This document shows positions 1 through 9,586 of a stretch of DNA of 42,574 nucleotides, piece after piece. The DNA is from Gammaproteobacteria bacterium. Its GTDB lineage: Bacteria; Pseudomonadota; Gammaproteobacteria; SZUA-229. The DNA lies in contig JAOULC010000026.1 of NCBI GenBank assembly GCA_029882215.1, forward strand, positions 1-42,574, given 5' to 3'. The notes beneath the pieces are model-generated. The model was not told the DNA's origin. It made no database searches and saw only the letters and a list, made by a program, of their open reading frames with translations. Position 1 is the first letter of the stretch. Each line of letters starts with the position of its first letter. Position numbers and translations under genes: made by a program.

Positions 1-1
1 C

Positions 2-3000
2 CAATGGTTCAGTCAAAATACCGCTGGTAGCGGTACCACAGGCGAGACAAAGACCTTTACCCGCGTATTAACCGATGGCAGCACAACGCTGCTCGACCAT
101 CAAGATGCCCATTCGGTGGCGGTCGACACTCCCGTCATACTGGTGCAAAAACGCGTGCAGAATATCAGCAGCGGACAGAATCCGGGCGCTAACGCACAAC
201 CCGGTGATACTTTGCGCTATAGCATCTTTATTCAAAACCTCAGTGACTTAGAAATCAATGATTTTGATTTTATTGATGATCTGGATGCACTCAATTCAAC
301 CGCTGTTTTCGCCGCCGGCAGTCTCAACTTAATCTCTGCACCGGCGGGTTCAAACATCACTAATATTAATGCCGCAGGTGGCAGTAAAGGCACCGGCATG
401 GTCGATATCCGCAGCCTGATCTTAAACCCGGCCGGTAGCCCGAATGATACGCTGACTATTGAATTTGAAGTGACCTTAGCGCCGGTTATTACCAATGCCA
501 CAGTCGTGCTAAACCAGGGCTTTGCGCGTTCGATTGAAATTAATTTAGCCACTGATGACCCGAATATTAACGGCGCAGATGACCCGACAGTGCGAGGTGA
601 TGAAAATGCCACCGAAACGCTGATCAGCTCAGCCGCTCGGTTTGAGGTGTTCAAAACCTCACAGGATATGACCGATGATCCGGCGATTTTAGTGTCCGGT
701 GATACCTTGCGTTACACCATTACAGTTAAAAACATCGGTGATGAAGATGCTGTTAATGCTGTTTTAACTGACCAATTACCGGCCAATACCAGCTATATTG
801 CCAACTCAACCAGCTTAAATGGCAACCCGGTTACCGACAGCGTGCCAGGCCAGCTGCCATTGCTCAATGGCATTGCCATCAATGGCGCTGGAACGACCAC
901 AGCGGGTTACCTGCGAGGCGATGCGACAGCCTCGCCTGATAATGTCGCCAGCATAAGCTTTGATGTGTTGATTGATGCTGAGCTAGTCAATGGCACCATT
1001 ATTTCAAATCAGGCCTATCTTAATGCCCTGGGCGCAGGCAGCCCGGCACTGCCTGAAAAACCATCCGATGACCCGGCAACCGCCAGCATTGATGATGCCA
1101 CCCGTAATGTGATCGGTAACCAGCCATTAATTGACGTGCTAAAAACCGTCGATATTGCTGTCGATAATAGCACCCCGGGTATACTCGATCCGGGTGATAT
1201 CCTGCGTTATACCATCACCATCAGCAATATCGGTGCAACCGCTGCCACTGAGGTGAGCCTGACAGATCTGGTACCGGCAAACACCACCTATATCAGCGAC
1301 AGCGTCAGCCTAAATGGTTTAGCTCTGGGGCTACCAGATGGTGGAATATCGCCACTTATCGCGTCAATTGCAGTCAGTTCGAACGATTTAACGCCTCCTT
1401 TACCCAGCACAGATAACGGCGTGATTACTGCCGGGCAGAGCGCCGTTATCAGTTTTGATGTACAGGTCAATGGCGGCGTTGCGGTCGGTACTGTCATCAG
1501 TAATCAGGCCAGCGTGGACAGTCTTGAACTGCCCTCCGAGCTCAGCGATGCCGATGGAATCGATCTCAACGGTGACCAGCCCACACTGATTGCTGTTGGT
1601 AATGCCCAGTTATTATCGATCAGTAAAAGCGTTGCCGTAGTTGGTGGCGGCTCCACCCTGGCCGGTGGCCAATTGGAATATAGAATCCGTGTAACCAATG
1701 TCGGATTAGTGCCGGCCATGACGGTGTTGATTAGCGACGACTTCGATCTGCCGGTCGCTGGCCAGATGAGCTACGTGTCCGGTTCCGCTTTATTAGACGG
1801 ACAGGCAACCGGTGTCAGCTATACCACGCCGGTTTTAACAGCCGACTACGGCACCAATTATGGGGCTTTAGAGCCCGGCCAAAGCACCGAGTTACGCTTT
1901 ATAGCCCAGCTCGGCAGTGCTTTGACGCTCGGTACAAACGTGACCAACATTGCCGAGGTCTACTGGAATAACGGCTCACAAAGCGATAGCGCCATTGCCT
2001 CAATTGATATCGGTGGTACGCCGGGCACAGGCAACATTAATGGCAGCCTGTGGCACGATGCAAACCTTAACAATGTCCTCGATAACGGTGAACAAGCATT
2101 AAGCGGCTGGAGCATTGATGTTTATCGTAATAACGTATTACTAGGCACACAAACCAGTGATAGTAACGGGCTATACAAGATCAATGGCCTGATACCCAAT
2201 AACATCGGCACGGATCTGTATGAATTGCGCTTCCGCGCGCCAGGATCCGGTCCCGGCACCGCCAGTCTCGGTCTGACAGATTCGCCTTTAGCTTATGGCT
2301 TTAGTAATCAGCAGCAGGCTATCAGCAACATTGTGCTTAGCTCCGGCAGCAATGTGACAAACCTGAATTTGCCAATAGATCCCAATGGTGTGGTGTATGA
2401 CTCAATCCTACGCACGCCAATAGCGGGGGCCAGCATCAGCCTGTTAAATGCCTCTAGCGGTCTGGCATTATCCGCTGCCTGCTTTGATCACGACGTGCAA
2501 CAAAATCAGCTGACCACGACTAGTGGTTATTATAAATTCGAGCTGAATTTCAGCCAGCCAGACTGTCCTGCCGGCAGTGATTACCTGATTCAAATCACCC
2601 CGCCAGCAACTGACTACAACAACAATCCGTCACTGGTAATAACACCGCAAACCGATGCCAGCAGCAGCCCGTTGAATGTGCCTGGCTGTGCGGCCTCGGC
2701 CGCCGATGCGATTCCTGCGACCACTCTGTGTGAAGCTCAGGCTTCAGAATTTGCGCCGGACGTTGCCATAGCAGCCGGCTCGGTGGCAACCAATTATTAC
2801 CTGCATGTCACCCTGAATAACACGCAGCGTCCCGAGCACAGCCAGCTATTTAATAACCACCTGCCGATTGATCCGGTCTTAAACAATGCCGTTACCATTA
2901 CTAAAACAACGCCGCTGCGCAATGTCATTCGCAGTCAGTTAGTGCCTTATACCATCACCGTCAGCAACACCCTGCCGGTAGCACTGAATGCCAGCAACAT

Positions 3001-3883
3001 CATTGACAATTATCCGGCCGGCTTCAAATACGTAGCCGGCTCTGCACGACTAAACGGCACAGCTCTTGAACCGGTCAAAAATGGCCTGCAACTGGTCTGG
3101 AGCAATATAGATCTGCCGGTAAATGAGACGCATACACTGCAACTGTTACTGATTGTGGGTGCCGCGGTCAATGAAGGCGAATACATTAACCGCGCAGAAG
3201 TTTTTGATACCGCCACCAGTGGTTCGGCTTCCGGGGTGGCACAGGCAACGGTCAGGGTGATTCCCGATCCCGCCTTCGATTGCTCTGATGTTGTCGGCAA
3301 AGTTTATGACGATAAAAACCTCAATGGCTACCAGGATGAAAACGAAGAAGGACTCGCCGGGGTGCGGATTATTACCGCTAAGGGCCTGAAAACAACCAGT
3401 GATCAATATGGTCGTTTTCACGTCACTTGTGCCGTTACTGCTAACGAAGCCCGTGGTAGTATGTTCATAATGAAGGTTGATGAAAGAAGTTTGCCAACGG
3501 GTTATAGAATGACAACAGAAAATCCCCGCGTACAACGAGCCACACGGGGAAAAATGCTGACTTTCAACTTTGGCGCAACCGTGCACCATGTTGTCAGTAT
3601 GGACTTAGGCAATGACGTGTTTGTTAGCAATAGTGAGCAGCTGCACACGTTATGGAAACCGCGTCTCGATTTACTGTTACAGCAGCTTGCACAATCTCCC
3701 TCGATATTACGTCTGACCTACATTGCCGACACGGAAAACGCCGGCCTTGTAAGTAATCGCCTTGAAGCCTTCAAAGCAGAAGTGACTGCAAGATGGCAGG
3801 CTTTAAATAAATACCGGCTGGTCATTGAAACGGAAATTTTCTGGCGCCGAGGTGGACCCGCTAAGCGTGACAGTTTTGACTAA
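2..3883 (+). CDS. Giant DUF11/SdrD-B repeat surface protein, 5' end cut by window edge
   Basis: The frame is open from base 2 with no stop, so the true start lies outside the window; 1293 residues are visible. At least four DUF11-type (conserved repeat domain) modules begin near visible residues 40, 214, 377 and 537, each with a 'GDxLRYxIxxxNxG'-like core and a later 'Y(I/V)xxSxxLxG' strand; another starts near 962. Two SdrD-B-like modules, near 677 and 1094, carry calcium-loop patterns (DANLNNVLD and DKNLNGYQD). A carboxypeptidase-regulatory-like segment starts near 797. The C-terminus (about 1237 on, 'LRLTYIAD') is a short OmpA-like alpha/beta end ending in 'FWRRGGP', which I recall as usual for this family, so the 3' end looks native. 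No sortase motif or barrel is seen. These repeats are typical of long extracellular stalk or adhesin proteins; a surface role, probably with the next gene, is inferred. Confidence 0.85.
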   Translation, partial: QWFSQNTAGSGTTGETKTFTRVLTDGSTTLLDHQDAHSVAVDTPVILVQKRVQNISSGQNPGANAQPGDTLRYSIFIQNLSDLEINDFDFIDDLDALNSTAVFAAGSLNLISAPAGSNITNINAAGGSKGTGMVDIRSLILNPAGSPNDTLTIEFEVTLAPVITNATVVLNQGFARSIEINLATDDPNINGADDPTVRGDENATETLISSAARFEVFKTSQDMTDDPAILVSGDTLRYTITVKNIGDEDAVNAVLTDQLPANTSYIANSTSLNGNPVTDSVPGQLPLLNGIAINGAGTTTAGYLRGDATASPDNVASISFDVLIDAELVNGTIISNQAYLNALGAGSPALPEKPSDDPATASIDDATRNVIGNQPLIDVLKTVDIAVDNSTPGILDPGDILRYTITISNIGATAATEVSLTDLVPANTTYISDSVSLNGLALGLPDGGISPLIASIAVSSNDLTPPLPSTDNGVITAGQSAVISFDVQVNGGVAVGTVISNQASVDSLELPSELSDADGIDLNGDQPTLIAVGNAQLLSISKSVAVVGGGSTLAGGQLEYRIRVTNVGLVPAMTVLISDDFDLPVAGQMSYVSGSALLDGQATGVSYTTPVLTADYGTNYGALEPGQSTELRFIAQLGSALTLGTNVTNIAEVYWNNGSQSDSAIASIDIGGTPGTGNINGSLWHDANLNNVLDNGEQALSGWSIDVYRNNVLLGTQTSDSNGLYKINGLIPNNIGTDLYELRFRAPGSGPGTASLGLTDSPLAYGFSNQQQAISNIVLSSGSNVTNLNLPIDPNGVVYDSILRTPIAGASISLLNASSGLALSAACFDHDVQQNQLTTTSGYYKFELNFSQPDCPAGSDYLIQITPPATDYNNNPSLVITPQTDASSSPLNVPGCAASAADAIPATTLCEAQASEFAPDVAIAAGSVATNYYLHVTLNNTQRPEHSQLFNNHLPIDPVLNNAVTITKTTPLRNVIRSQLVPYTITVSNTLPVALNASNIIDNYPAGFKYVAGSARLNGTALEPVKNGLQLVWSNIDLPVNETHTLQLLLIVGAAVNEGEYINRAEVFDTATSGSASGVAQATVRVIPDPAFDCSDVVGKVYDDKNLNGYQDENEEGLAGVRIITAKGLKTTSDQYGRFHVTCAVTANEARGSMFIMKVDERSLPTGYRMTTENPRVQRATRGKMLTFNFGATVHHVVSMDLGNDVFVSNSEQLHTLWKPRLDLLLQQLAQSPSILRLTYIADTENAGLVSNRLEAFKAEVTARWQALNKYRLVIETEIFWRRGGPAKRDSFD

Positions 3884-6800
3884 ACATTTCTTAACAATTA
3901 ACAATGCCCATCGTTCAGCCCGACAACCGGCCACAAACGTTGCAACACATATTCCTGAGTTGTGTGCACAGCCCGGGAGTCGCTGCATTTTTACCAAGCC
4001 AGATAAATACCTGCTGCTGACACTTTTGTGCAGTTCGCCGTTAACCGCATTCGCTGACACTGCGCCGGATATCTTTGATCAGGGTGCAGCCGGCCAGGCC
4101 ACAGAAATTCACTTGCCGGCAAATCAGAAGCTTGAGTTGTGGAATCAGGACAGAGGCAACGCTGTCGCGGATGAAGAGAACAAAACCGAGCTGAAAAAAG
4201 TTCTGCAACAAAATATCACCACCAAAAAACTCGATAACGTGGTTCCGCCTATCCAGTTTGAGTCGGGCAAAGCCAACATCCCTGAAAACTATGTCGAGTT
4301 ACTGCGTGACGTATTAAGCGGCATGAAAAACCGCGTCAATGTGCGCTTACATTTCATCGGTTATACCGACGATGTCAAACTATCGGGCAGTCTGAAAGCC
4401 AAATACGGCGATAACACCGGTCTGTCCCGTGAACGGGCCGGTACCACGGCCGAATATTTCCAGCGTGCATTACATCTTCCACCGGAAGCCATTTCATTTG
4501 ATGGTCAGGGCGAATCAAACCCGGTTGCCTCTAATAATACCAATGCTGGCCGAACTCAAAACAGGCGAGTAGAAGTCCAGGTCTGGTATGATCAGGTCGA
4601 CGAAGTCATGGTCGAAAAGCAGGTTGAAGTTAAGCAGGACATCAAACGCATCAAGATGTGCCGTATCGAGACCGTTTGTAAAATTCGTTATAAAGAAGGC
4701 CATTCAAAACGCGCCCGGCTCAAAAATCTGGTACCGCCATTACGTTATGTCGAAGGCGTTGGCGAAATTCCTGCCAAGTTTATCCAGCAATTAAAACAAG
4801 CGCTCTATAACTTACGCAATAAAAGCAATGTGCAGATCAAGTTAATCGGTCACACCGACAATATTCCGTTAACCGGACGACTGGGCAGAATATACGGCGA
4901 ACATGTCGCCCTGTCTAAAGCCAACGCGCGGCGCGTGGCACTGGCTGTACAAGAAGCCATGAATTTACCAAACCGGGCGATTAGCAGCAGCGGTAAAGGT
5001 GCGGCATACCCAATTGCATCGAACGATGTGGAAACCGGGCGCGCCGCTAATCGCCGTATTGAAGTTGAATTCTGGCATGACGATGCGCTGGAAAACCTTT
5101 CCGACGAACCACAGCTATGTCCTGAAACGGCCGGTGCCGAAACGGTGACCCGAACCTATGAACCACCTGCCGGCAATGTTAAACCGGTTTACTTTGAAAA
5201 AGGTAAGCCGGTTATCCCACCGGGTTATGTTGAACGCCTTAAGCGCATCATGGATGAGGTTTCAAATAAAGGAAATGTGCGCATTCGCTTACTCGGTTAT
5301 ACCAATAACGCGCGTCTCGACCGCCGTACCGCGATGGTTTATGGCGATGACATCGGCCTCTCAACCTCACGTGCCCGCCGGGTAATGGAACAGGTAAAGC
5401 AACTGGGCGGCTTTACTGATGAGCAACTAGAGTTTGAAGGGCGGGGCTTTATTCACTCCGATGACGTGGTTAATGCCGGCTTTCTTGAAGTCGACGAATC
5501 ACGTGTAGAAGCTCGTATCGTCTATGATGACTTATCGGTGCTGGATGATCAGGAAGGTCTGCAGATTGAACGCATTCAGCGTGAAGTTAACATCAAAAGT
5601 CCTTTTGCACTGAACTTAATGCGCATCTCGGTCGACGGCAAGCCGCTCGACGATATTGGTAAAAGCAGCGCCGACATCCAGCGTTGCACTGATGTGGCAC
5701 TGGAAAAAGCCGACATTGATTTCAAATTTGATAATCTAATGCTCAAACCACGGCTCAATATCACCGCCTGGCCAAACGTTATTCGTTATCATGATAATCT
5801 GCAAACGGGCTTTCCGGAAGACCTCATCACCTTTAAAAGCTACAGCAATTACTCCAGCTTTATCAGCCGTTCAGAGGTGCGTATTTTTGCTAAAGACCAG
5901 TCGACCCGCGACGAGCCTCTGTTTATCGTACCGCTTGAAAAAAATGCCGCAACGGAATGGCAGGCAAAGTATAAAGACTTCGTCGCGCCGGCAATTGAAC
6001 TCAAATACCTGTTACGTGTTTATGATAAAGACAATCACTTCGACGAAACCAAACCACAGAGCCTGTGGCTGGTCGATGAACTGAAAGAACTGGATTTAAA
6101 AAACACCGATGCAACCAACATCAACGCTGAACTGCTGATTGGCTACGGTGAAAACCGCTTGGGCCTGCAAACCATTCCTCTTAGCGGCGGCTCTATTCAG
6201 GTACACGGTAAAGGCGTGCCAGAAAACCACACCGTCTGGTTTGCCGGACGCTCACTGCCGGTCAATAAAGACGGTGAGTTTATCAGCGAAGAAATATTAC
6301 CGGCCGGTATGCACAGTGTCGAAGTGGCTTTACTGGATAAATCCGGCAATGGAGAGCTGTATCTGCGCGATTTGAAATTTAAGAAAGATGACTGGTTTTA
6401 CGTTGCCATTGCCGACCTCACCATCAGTGTCGATGATACCAATGGCCCTGCGGATTTAATCACCGGTGATCATACGCATTACAATAATGATACGGTAATT
6501 GATGGCCGTCTGGCTTTCTACACCCATGGTAAGTTTGGCGACAACTGGCAGTTAACCGCCAGTGCCGATACCCTGGAAGGCCCGCTGGATGATCTTTTCA
6601 GCCACTTTTTAGATAAATCACCGGCTTCTCTTTTCAGGCGTATCGACCCGGATTACTACTACCCGACCTTTGCTGATGACAGCACAGTTGAAGAAATGGC
6701 ACCGACGCTGGGTAAGTTTTACCTGAAATTAGCGAATGGTGATGATTACGGCTTATGGGGTAATTTTAATGCCGGCTATCTGGATAACACCCTGGCACAT

Positions 6801-9074
6801 GTTGACCGAAATTTATACGGTGCTAATTTTCACTACGAAAATGATGCCATCACCACCTTTGGCGAAAAATCCTTCAAGCTCGATGTGTTTGCAGCTGAAC
6901 CCGGTACCATCAGCAGCCGTGATGAATTCCGCGGCACCGGTGGCTCACTGTATTTCTTAAGGCATCAGGATATTCTTGCCGGTTCCGAGCGGCTTCGCAT
7001 CGAAGTGCGGGACAGGGCTTCCGGCATGGTTGTTGGCGTTAAAAACCTGCTACCGGTACTCGATTACGATATTGATACCATACAGGGCCGCATCTTACTC
7101 GGCACACCGCTGTCGGCATCCGCTAACGACAACAGCATCGTTGACAGTGGCAACGGCGGTGACAATGAGGTCTATCTGGTTGCTCGCTATGAATACAGCC
7201 CTGGATTTTCAGATACTAACGAACTGTCTACCGGTGGTCGCGCGCACTACTGGTTAAACGACAACCTCAAACTGGGTGCTACTTTCAGTTCATTTGGTGA
7301 AGGTTCGGAGAAGAATGACCTAAGTGCCATCGACATTACACTGCGCAAAAACACCTCCACCTGGCTGAAATTTGAACAGGCAACAAGCAGCGGCCTGAAC
7401 GGCGAAACCAGTACCTCTGCTGACGGTGGTTATAATTTTAATCTGATCGATCCGCTGCTGGATAATACACTGACAGCCGATGCTTTAAGGCTTGATGGCC
7501 GTATTCAGTTCGATGATGTTTTCGACGGCATTAAGGGTAAGGCAAGCTTTTATTCACAACGGCTTAATGCCGGCTATTCTGCTCCGGGCTTAATCGCACT
7601 GACCGACACCAAGTACGATGGCGGCTCTGCTGAATACCCGCTGCTCGATACCCTCACTCTGAAATTAAAAGTTGATAATAAAACGCAGGAGGCCGGCTTA
7701 AAAACCAGCGAGGTTGAAGTCAGCGCTGACTATTCGCTCGATGATAACTGGAAGCTTTCGGCCGGTGTTAAAAATGATGACCGCCAGGACCGTTCAGCGG
7801 TTGTCGTGCTGACACAAAAACAGGGCGATCGCACTGATCTCGCGTTTAAAGCTCACTATGACTCAAAGCAAGACTGGAATGCTTATGGTTTTATTCAGGA
7901 CACATTAAAAGTACGCGGTAACCGTGAGCAAAATAACCGTATCGGACTCGGTGGTGACTACCGGCTCACCGACCGCTTAAAGCTAAACGGTGAACTGTCC
8001 GGTGGTGAACTGGGCACTGGTGCCAAAATCGGCACCGACTATCTGGTTTCGGACAAGTCCAATGTCTACCTTAACTATGCGCTGGAAAACGAACGCACGG
8101 ATGCCGGTCTGCGCGCACAAAAAGGCAATCTTTCATCCGGCTTTAAAACCCAGTTTTCCGACAGTGCCAGTATGTACCTTGAAGAGCGCTATTCGCATGG
8201 CGATGTGCCAACCGGCTTAACCCATTCAATGGGTGCTGATTTTGCCACCTCGGATAAGCTCACTCTTGGCACGACGATTGACATAGGCACACTGGAGGAC
8301 AACCTTACCGCTGCTATTACTGAACGCACAGCGCTTGGTTTTAGACTGGCTTACAACAGTGATAAACTCAAATATGCCGGTGCCATTGAACAGCGTGAAG
8401 ACAATATTGAAAACCCGGATACCACGACATCGAACCGGCTTACCATATTGTATAAAAACAGCCTTAAGTACCAGCTGTCACCTGACTGGCGTTTAATCGG
8501 AAAGCTCAATCACTCAACCAGCGAAAGTTCGCTCGGTGAATTCTATAACGGTGACTTTACTGAAGCGGTTATCGGCTATGCCTACCGCCCGGTCAAATCG
8601 AACGACTTAAATGCACTGGTTAAATACACGTATTTTTATAATTTACCTTCGGCCGATCAGGTCATACTGGAAAACACCCCGGCAGAATTTATTCAGAAAA
8701 GTGAAATCATTTCTCTCGACATGACAATGAACATGACTCAGAAATGGAGTATCGGTGCTAAATATGCCCACCGCTTTGGCGAGCTCAGCCTGGACAGGGT
8801 TAATCCGGTATTTTTTGAAAGTAATGCCGACTTATACATCGTGCGTGCCGACTGGCATTTTACTCATCGCTGGGATGCCTTAATCGAAAGCCGTACATTA
8901 AGCCTGCCGCAAGCCGGTGATACCCGTAGCGGTGCCTTACTCGCTGTCTATCGGCATGTTAATCAGCATATTAAATTTGGTATGGGTTATAACTTCACCG
9001 ACTTTTCTGATGATCTGACAGATCTCGATTACGACAGTCAGGGATTCTTTATTAACTTCGTGGCGAAAATATAA
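3825..9074 (+). CDS. Giant outer-membrane protein with three OmpA-type domains and a C-terminal barrel
   Basis: Codes for up to 1749 residues. A signal peptide core (KYLLLTLLCSSPLTAFA) ends at about residue 77. Three OmpA/MotB-type peptidoglycan-binding modules follow at about 137-259, 301-420 and 447-569. The first two keep the TD and NRR(V/I)EV signatures; the third is degenerate (TNN for TDD, ESRVEARI for NRRVEV). A mixed-strand region and an Ig-like segment (about 780-880) lead to about 860 residues of alternating hydrophobic/polar strands ending in 'FFINFVAKI', as expected of an outer-membrane barrel. There is no early in-frame ATG. Candidate starts are TTG 3825 (used here, overlapping the upstream gene by 59 bp), GTG 3852 or 3867, TTG 3876, and TTG 3960, which would leave a normal-length signal peptide; none has a clear Shine-Dalgarno. 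Anchoring of the upstream DUF11 protein to the envelope is inferred. Confidence 0.85.
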   Translation: MKRKFSGAEVDPLSVTVLTKHFLTINNAHRSARQPATNVATHIPELCAQPGSRCIFTKPDKYLLLTLLCSSPLTAFADTAPDIFDQGAAGQATEIHLPANQKLELWNQDRGNAVADEENKTELKKVLQQNITTKKLDNVVPPIQFESGKANIPENYVELLRDVLSGMKNRVNVRLHFIGYTDDVKLSGSLKAKYGDNTGLSRERAGTTAEYFQRALHLPPEAISFDGQGESNPVASNNTNAGRTQNRRVEVQVWYDQVDEVMVEKQVEVKQDIKRIKMCRIETVCKIRYKEGHSKRARLKNLVPPLRYVEGVGEIPAKFIQQLKQALYNLRNKSNVQIKLIGHTDNIPLTGRLGRIYGEHVALSKANARRVALAVQEAMNLPNRAISSSGKGAAYPIASNDVETGRAANRRIEVEFWHDDALENLSDEPQLCPETAGAETVTRTYEPPAGNVKPVYFEKGKPVIPPGYVERLKRIMDEVSNKGNVRIRLLGYTNNARLDRRTAMVYGDDIGLSTSRARRVMEQVKQLGGFTDEQLEFEGRGFIHSDDVVNAGFLEVDESRVEARIVYDDLSVLDDQEGLQIERIQREVNIKSPFALNLMRISVDGKPLDDIGKSSADIQRCTDVALEKADIDFKFDNLMLKPRLNITAWPNVIRYHDNLQTGFPEDLITFKSYSNYSSFISRSEVRIFAKDQSTRDEPLFIVPLEKNAATEWQAKYKDFVAPAIELKYLLRVYDKDNHFDETKPQSLWLVDELKELDLKNTDATNINAELLIGYGENRLGLQTIPLSGGSIQVHGKGVPENHTVWFAGRSLPVNKDGEFISEEILPAGMHSVEVALLDKSGNGELYLRDLKFKKDDWFYVAIADLTISVDDTNGPADLITGDHTHYNNDTVIDGRLAFYTHGKFGDNWQLTASADTLEGPLDDLFSHFLDKSPASLFRRIDPDYYYPTFADDSTVEEMAPTLGKFYLKLANGDDYGLWGNFNAGYLDNTLAHVDRNLYGANFHYENDAITTFGEKSFKLDVFAAEPGTISSRDEFRGTGGSLYFLRHQDILAGSERLRIEVRDRASGMVVGVKNLLPVLDYDIDTIQGRILLGTPLSASANDNSIVDSGNGGDNEVYLVARYEYSPGFSDTNELSTGGRAHYWLNDNLKLGATFSSFGEGSEKNDLSAIDITLRKNTSTWLKFEQATSSGLNGETSTSADGGYNFNLIDPLLDNTLTADALRLDGRIQFDDVFDGIKGKASFYSQRLNAGYSAPGLIALTDTKYDGGSAEYPLLDTLTLKLKVDNKTQEAGLKTSEVEVSADYSLDDNWKLSAGVKNDDRQDRSAVVVLTQKQGDRTDLAFKAHYDSKQDWNAYGFIQDTLKVRGNREQNNRIGLGGDYRLTDRLKLNGELSGGELGTGAKIGTDYLVSDKSNVYLNYALENERTDAGLRAQKGNLSSGFKTQFSDSASMYLEERYSHGDVPTGLTHSMGADFATSDKLTLGTTIDIGTLEDNLTAAITERTALGFRLAYNSDKLKYAGAIEQREDNIENPDTTTSNRLTILYKNSLKYQLSPDWRLIGKLNHSTSESSLGEFYNGDFTEAVIGYAYRPVKSNDLNALVKYTYFYNLPSADQVILENTPAEFIQKSEIISLDMTMNMTQKWSIGAKYAHRFGELSLDRVNPVFFESNADLYIVRADWHFTHRWDALIESRTLSLPQAGDTRSGALLAVYRHVNQHIKFGMGYNFTDFSDDLTDLDYDSQGFFINFVAKI

Positions 9075-9117
9075 ACTGAGACTTTGACTTTAATTAGGCT
9101 TTAGAAAGAATCATTCT

Positions 9118-9192
9118 CCACAGAGGTCACGGAGAGTAAAGAGAAGCCCTTTTGTATCTGAAATAATCTGCGCCCTCCGTGACCTTCTGTGG
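9118..9192. repeat. Intergenic inverted repeat with CACAGAGGTCACGGAG arms
   Basis: The arms at 9118-9134 (ccacagaggtcacggag) and 9175-9192 (ctccgtgaccttctgtgg) are inverted copies differing by one inserted T, separated by 40 bases. Similar 'cacagaggtcacagag' words occur as dispersed intergenic repeats in many bacterial genomes, to my knowledge. It lies between the giant surface gene and the small gene at 9219. Copy number cannot be judged from one window. Confidence 0.6.
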
Positions 9193-9218
9193 TAAAAACA
9201 TTTTGATTTAAAAAACAA

Positions 9219-9416
9219 ATGAATAATTTTTCCGATTTGCCCGAATGGGCACAGTACATAGCGCAAGATGCTGATGGTCAGTGGTGGGCTTACCAGGCCG
9301 AGCCAAACCAAAGTCATATCGGCTGGTATGAAAACGAAGTCGGCCGGATTGTAAAACTGCAACAAGGCGAACCTAATCCTGACTGGTTTCACTCTCTGCA
9401 AAAAATCGTTAAATAG
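9219..9416 (+). CDS. Small conserved protein of unknown function, 65 aa
   Basis: A 65-residue acidic protein, tryptophan-rich for its size (PEWAQYIAQDADGQWWAYQAEP, then GWYENEVG and PDWFHSL). This 'W-AQDADGxWWAYxxxP' pattern resembles short conserved hypothetical proteins of Gammaproteobacteria. There is no signal peptide, membrane segment or cysteine. It is followed by a strong terminator. The ATG at 9219 is preceded by an A-rich tract but no good Shine-Dalgarno. An overlapping antisense frame (9111-9443) is judged to be a shadow. I do not know its function. Confidence 0.7.
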   Translation: MNNFSDLPEWAQYIAQDADGQWWAYQAEPNQSHIGWYENEVGRIVKLQQGEPNPDWFHSLQKIVK

Positions 9417-9511
9417 CTCTTGTGTAAGTGCCACAGTCTGCAATCAAACGATCCGACATAAAGCAAACCACTTACATCATTGCTTTAGCGTCTTGTGGCT
9501 TACGAATATAG

Positions 9512-9552
9512 ACGCATAAAAAAAGCCCTTTTACCGGGCTTTTTTTATGCGT
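9512..9552. terminator. Bidirectional rho-independent terminator
   Basis: A perfect 17-bp inverted repeat (arms 9512-9528 and 9536-9552, 7-nt loop). The GCCC/GGGC core is flanked by seven A on one side and seven T on the other, so it can terminate on both strands. It sits between the convergent small gene ending at 9416 and the rhodanese gene ending at 9587, and would serve both. Confidence 0.92.
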
Positions 9553-9586
9553 TTGTTCATTCATGCGCTAATTAATGTGAACCACG

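Noticed and set aside
3146-3589. Antisense frame of 147 codons within the DUF11 gene
   Set aside because: It is a by-product of codon bias in the long sense gene; no ribosome site and no recognisable domain.
9111-9443. Antisense frame of 110 codons over the small gene at 9219
   Set aside because: It lies on the inverted repeat and opposite a better gene whose tryptophan-rich sequence looks conserved.
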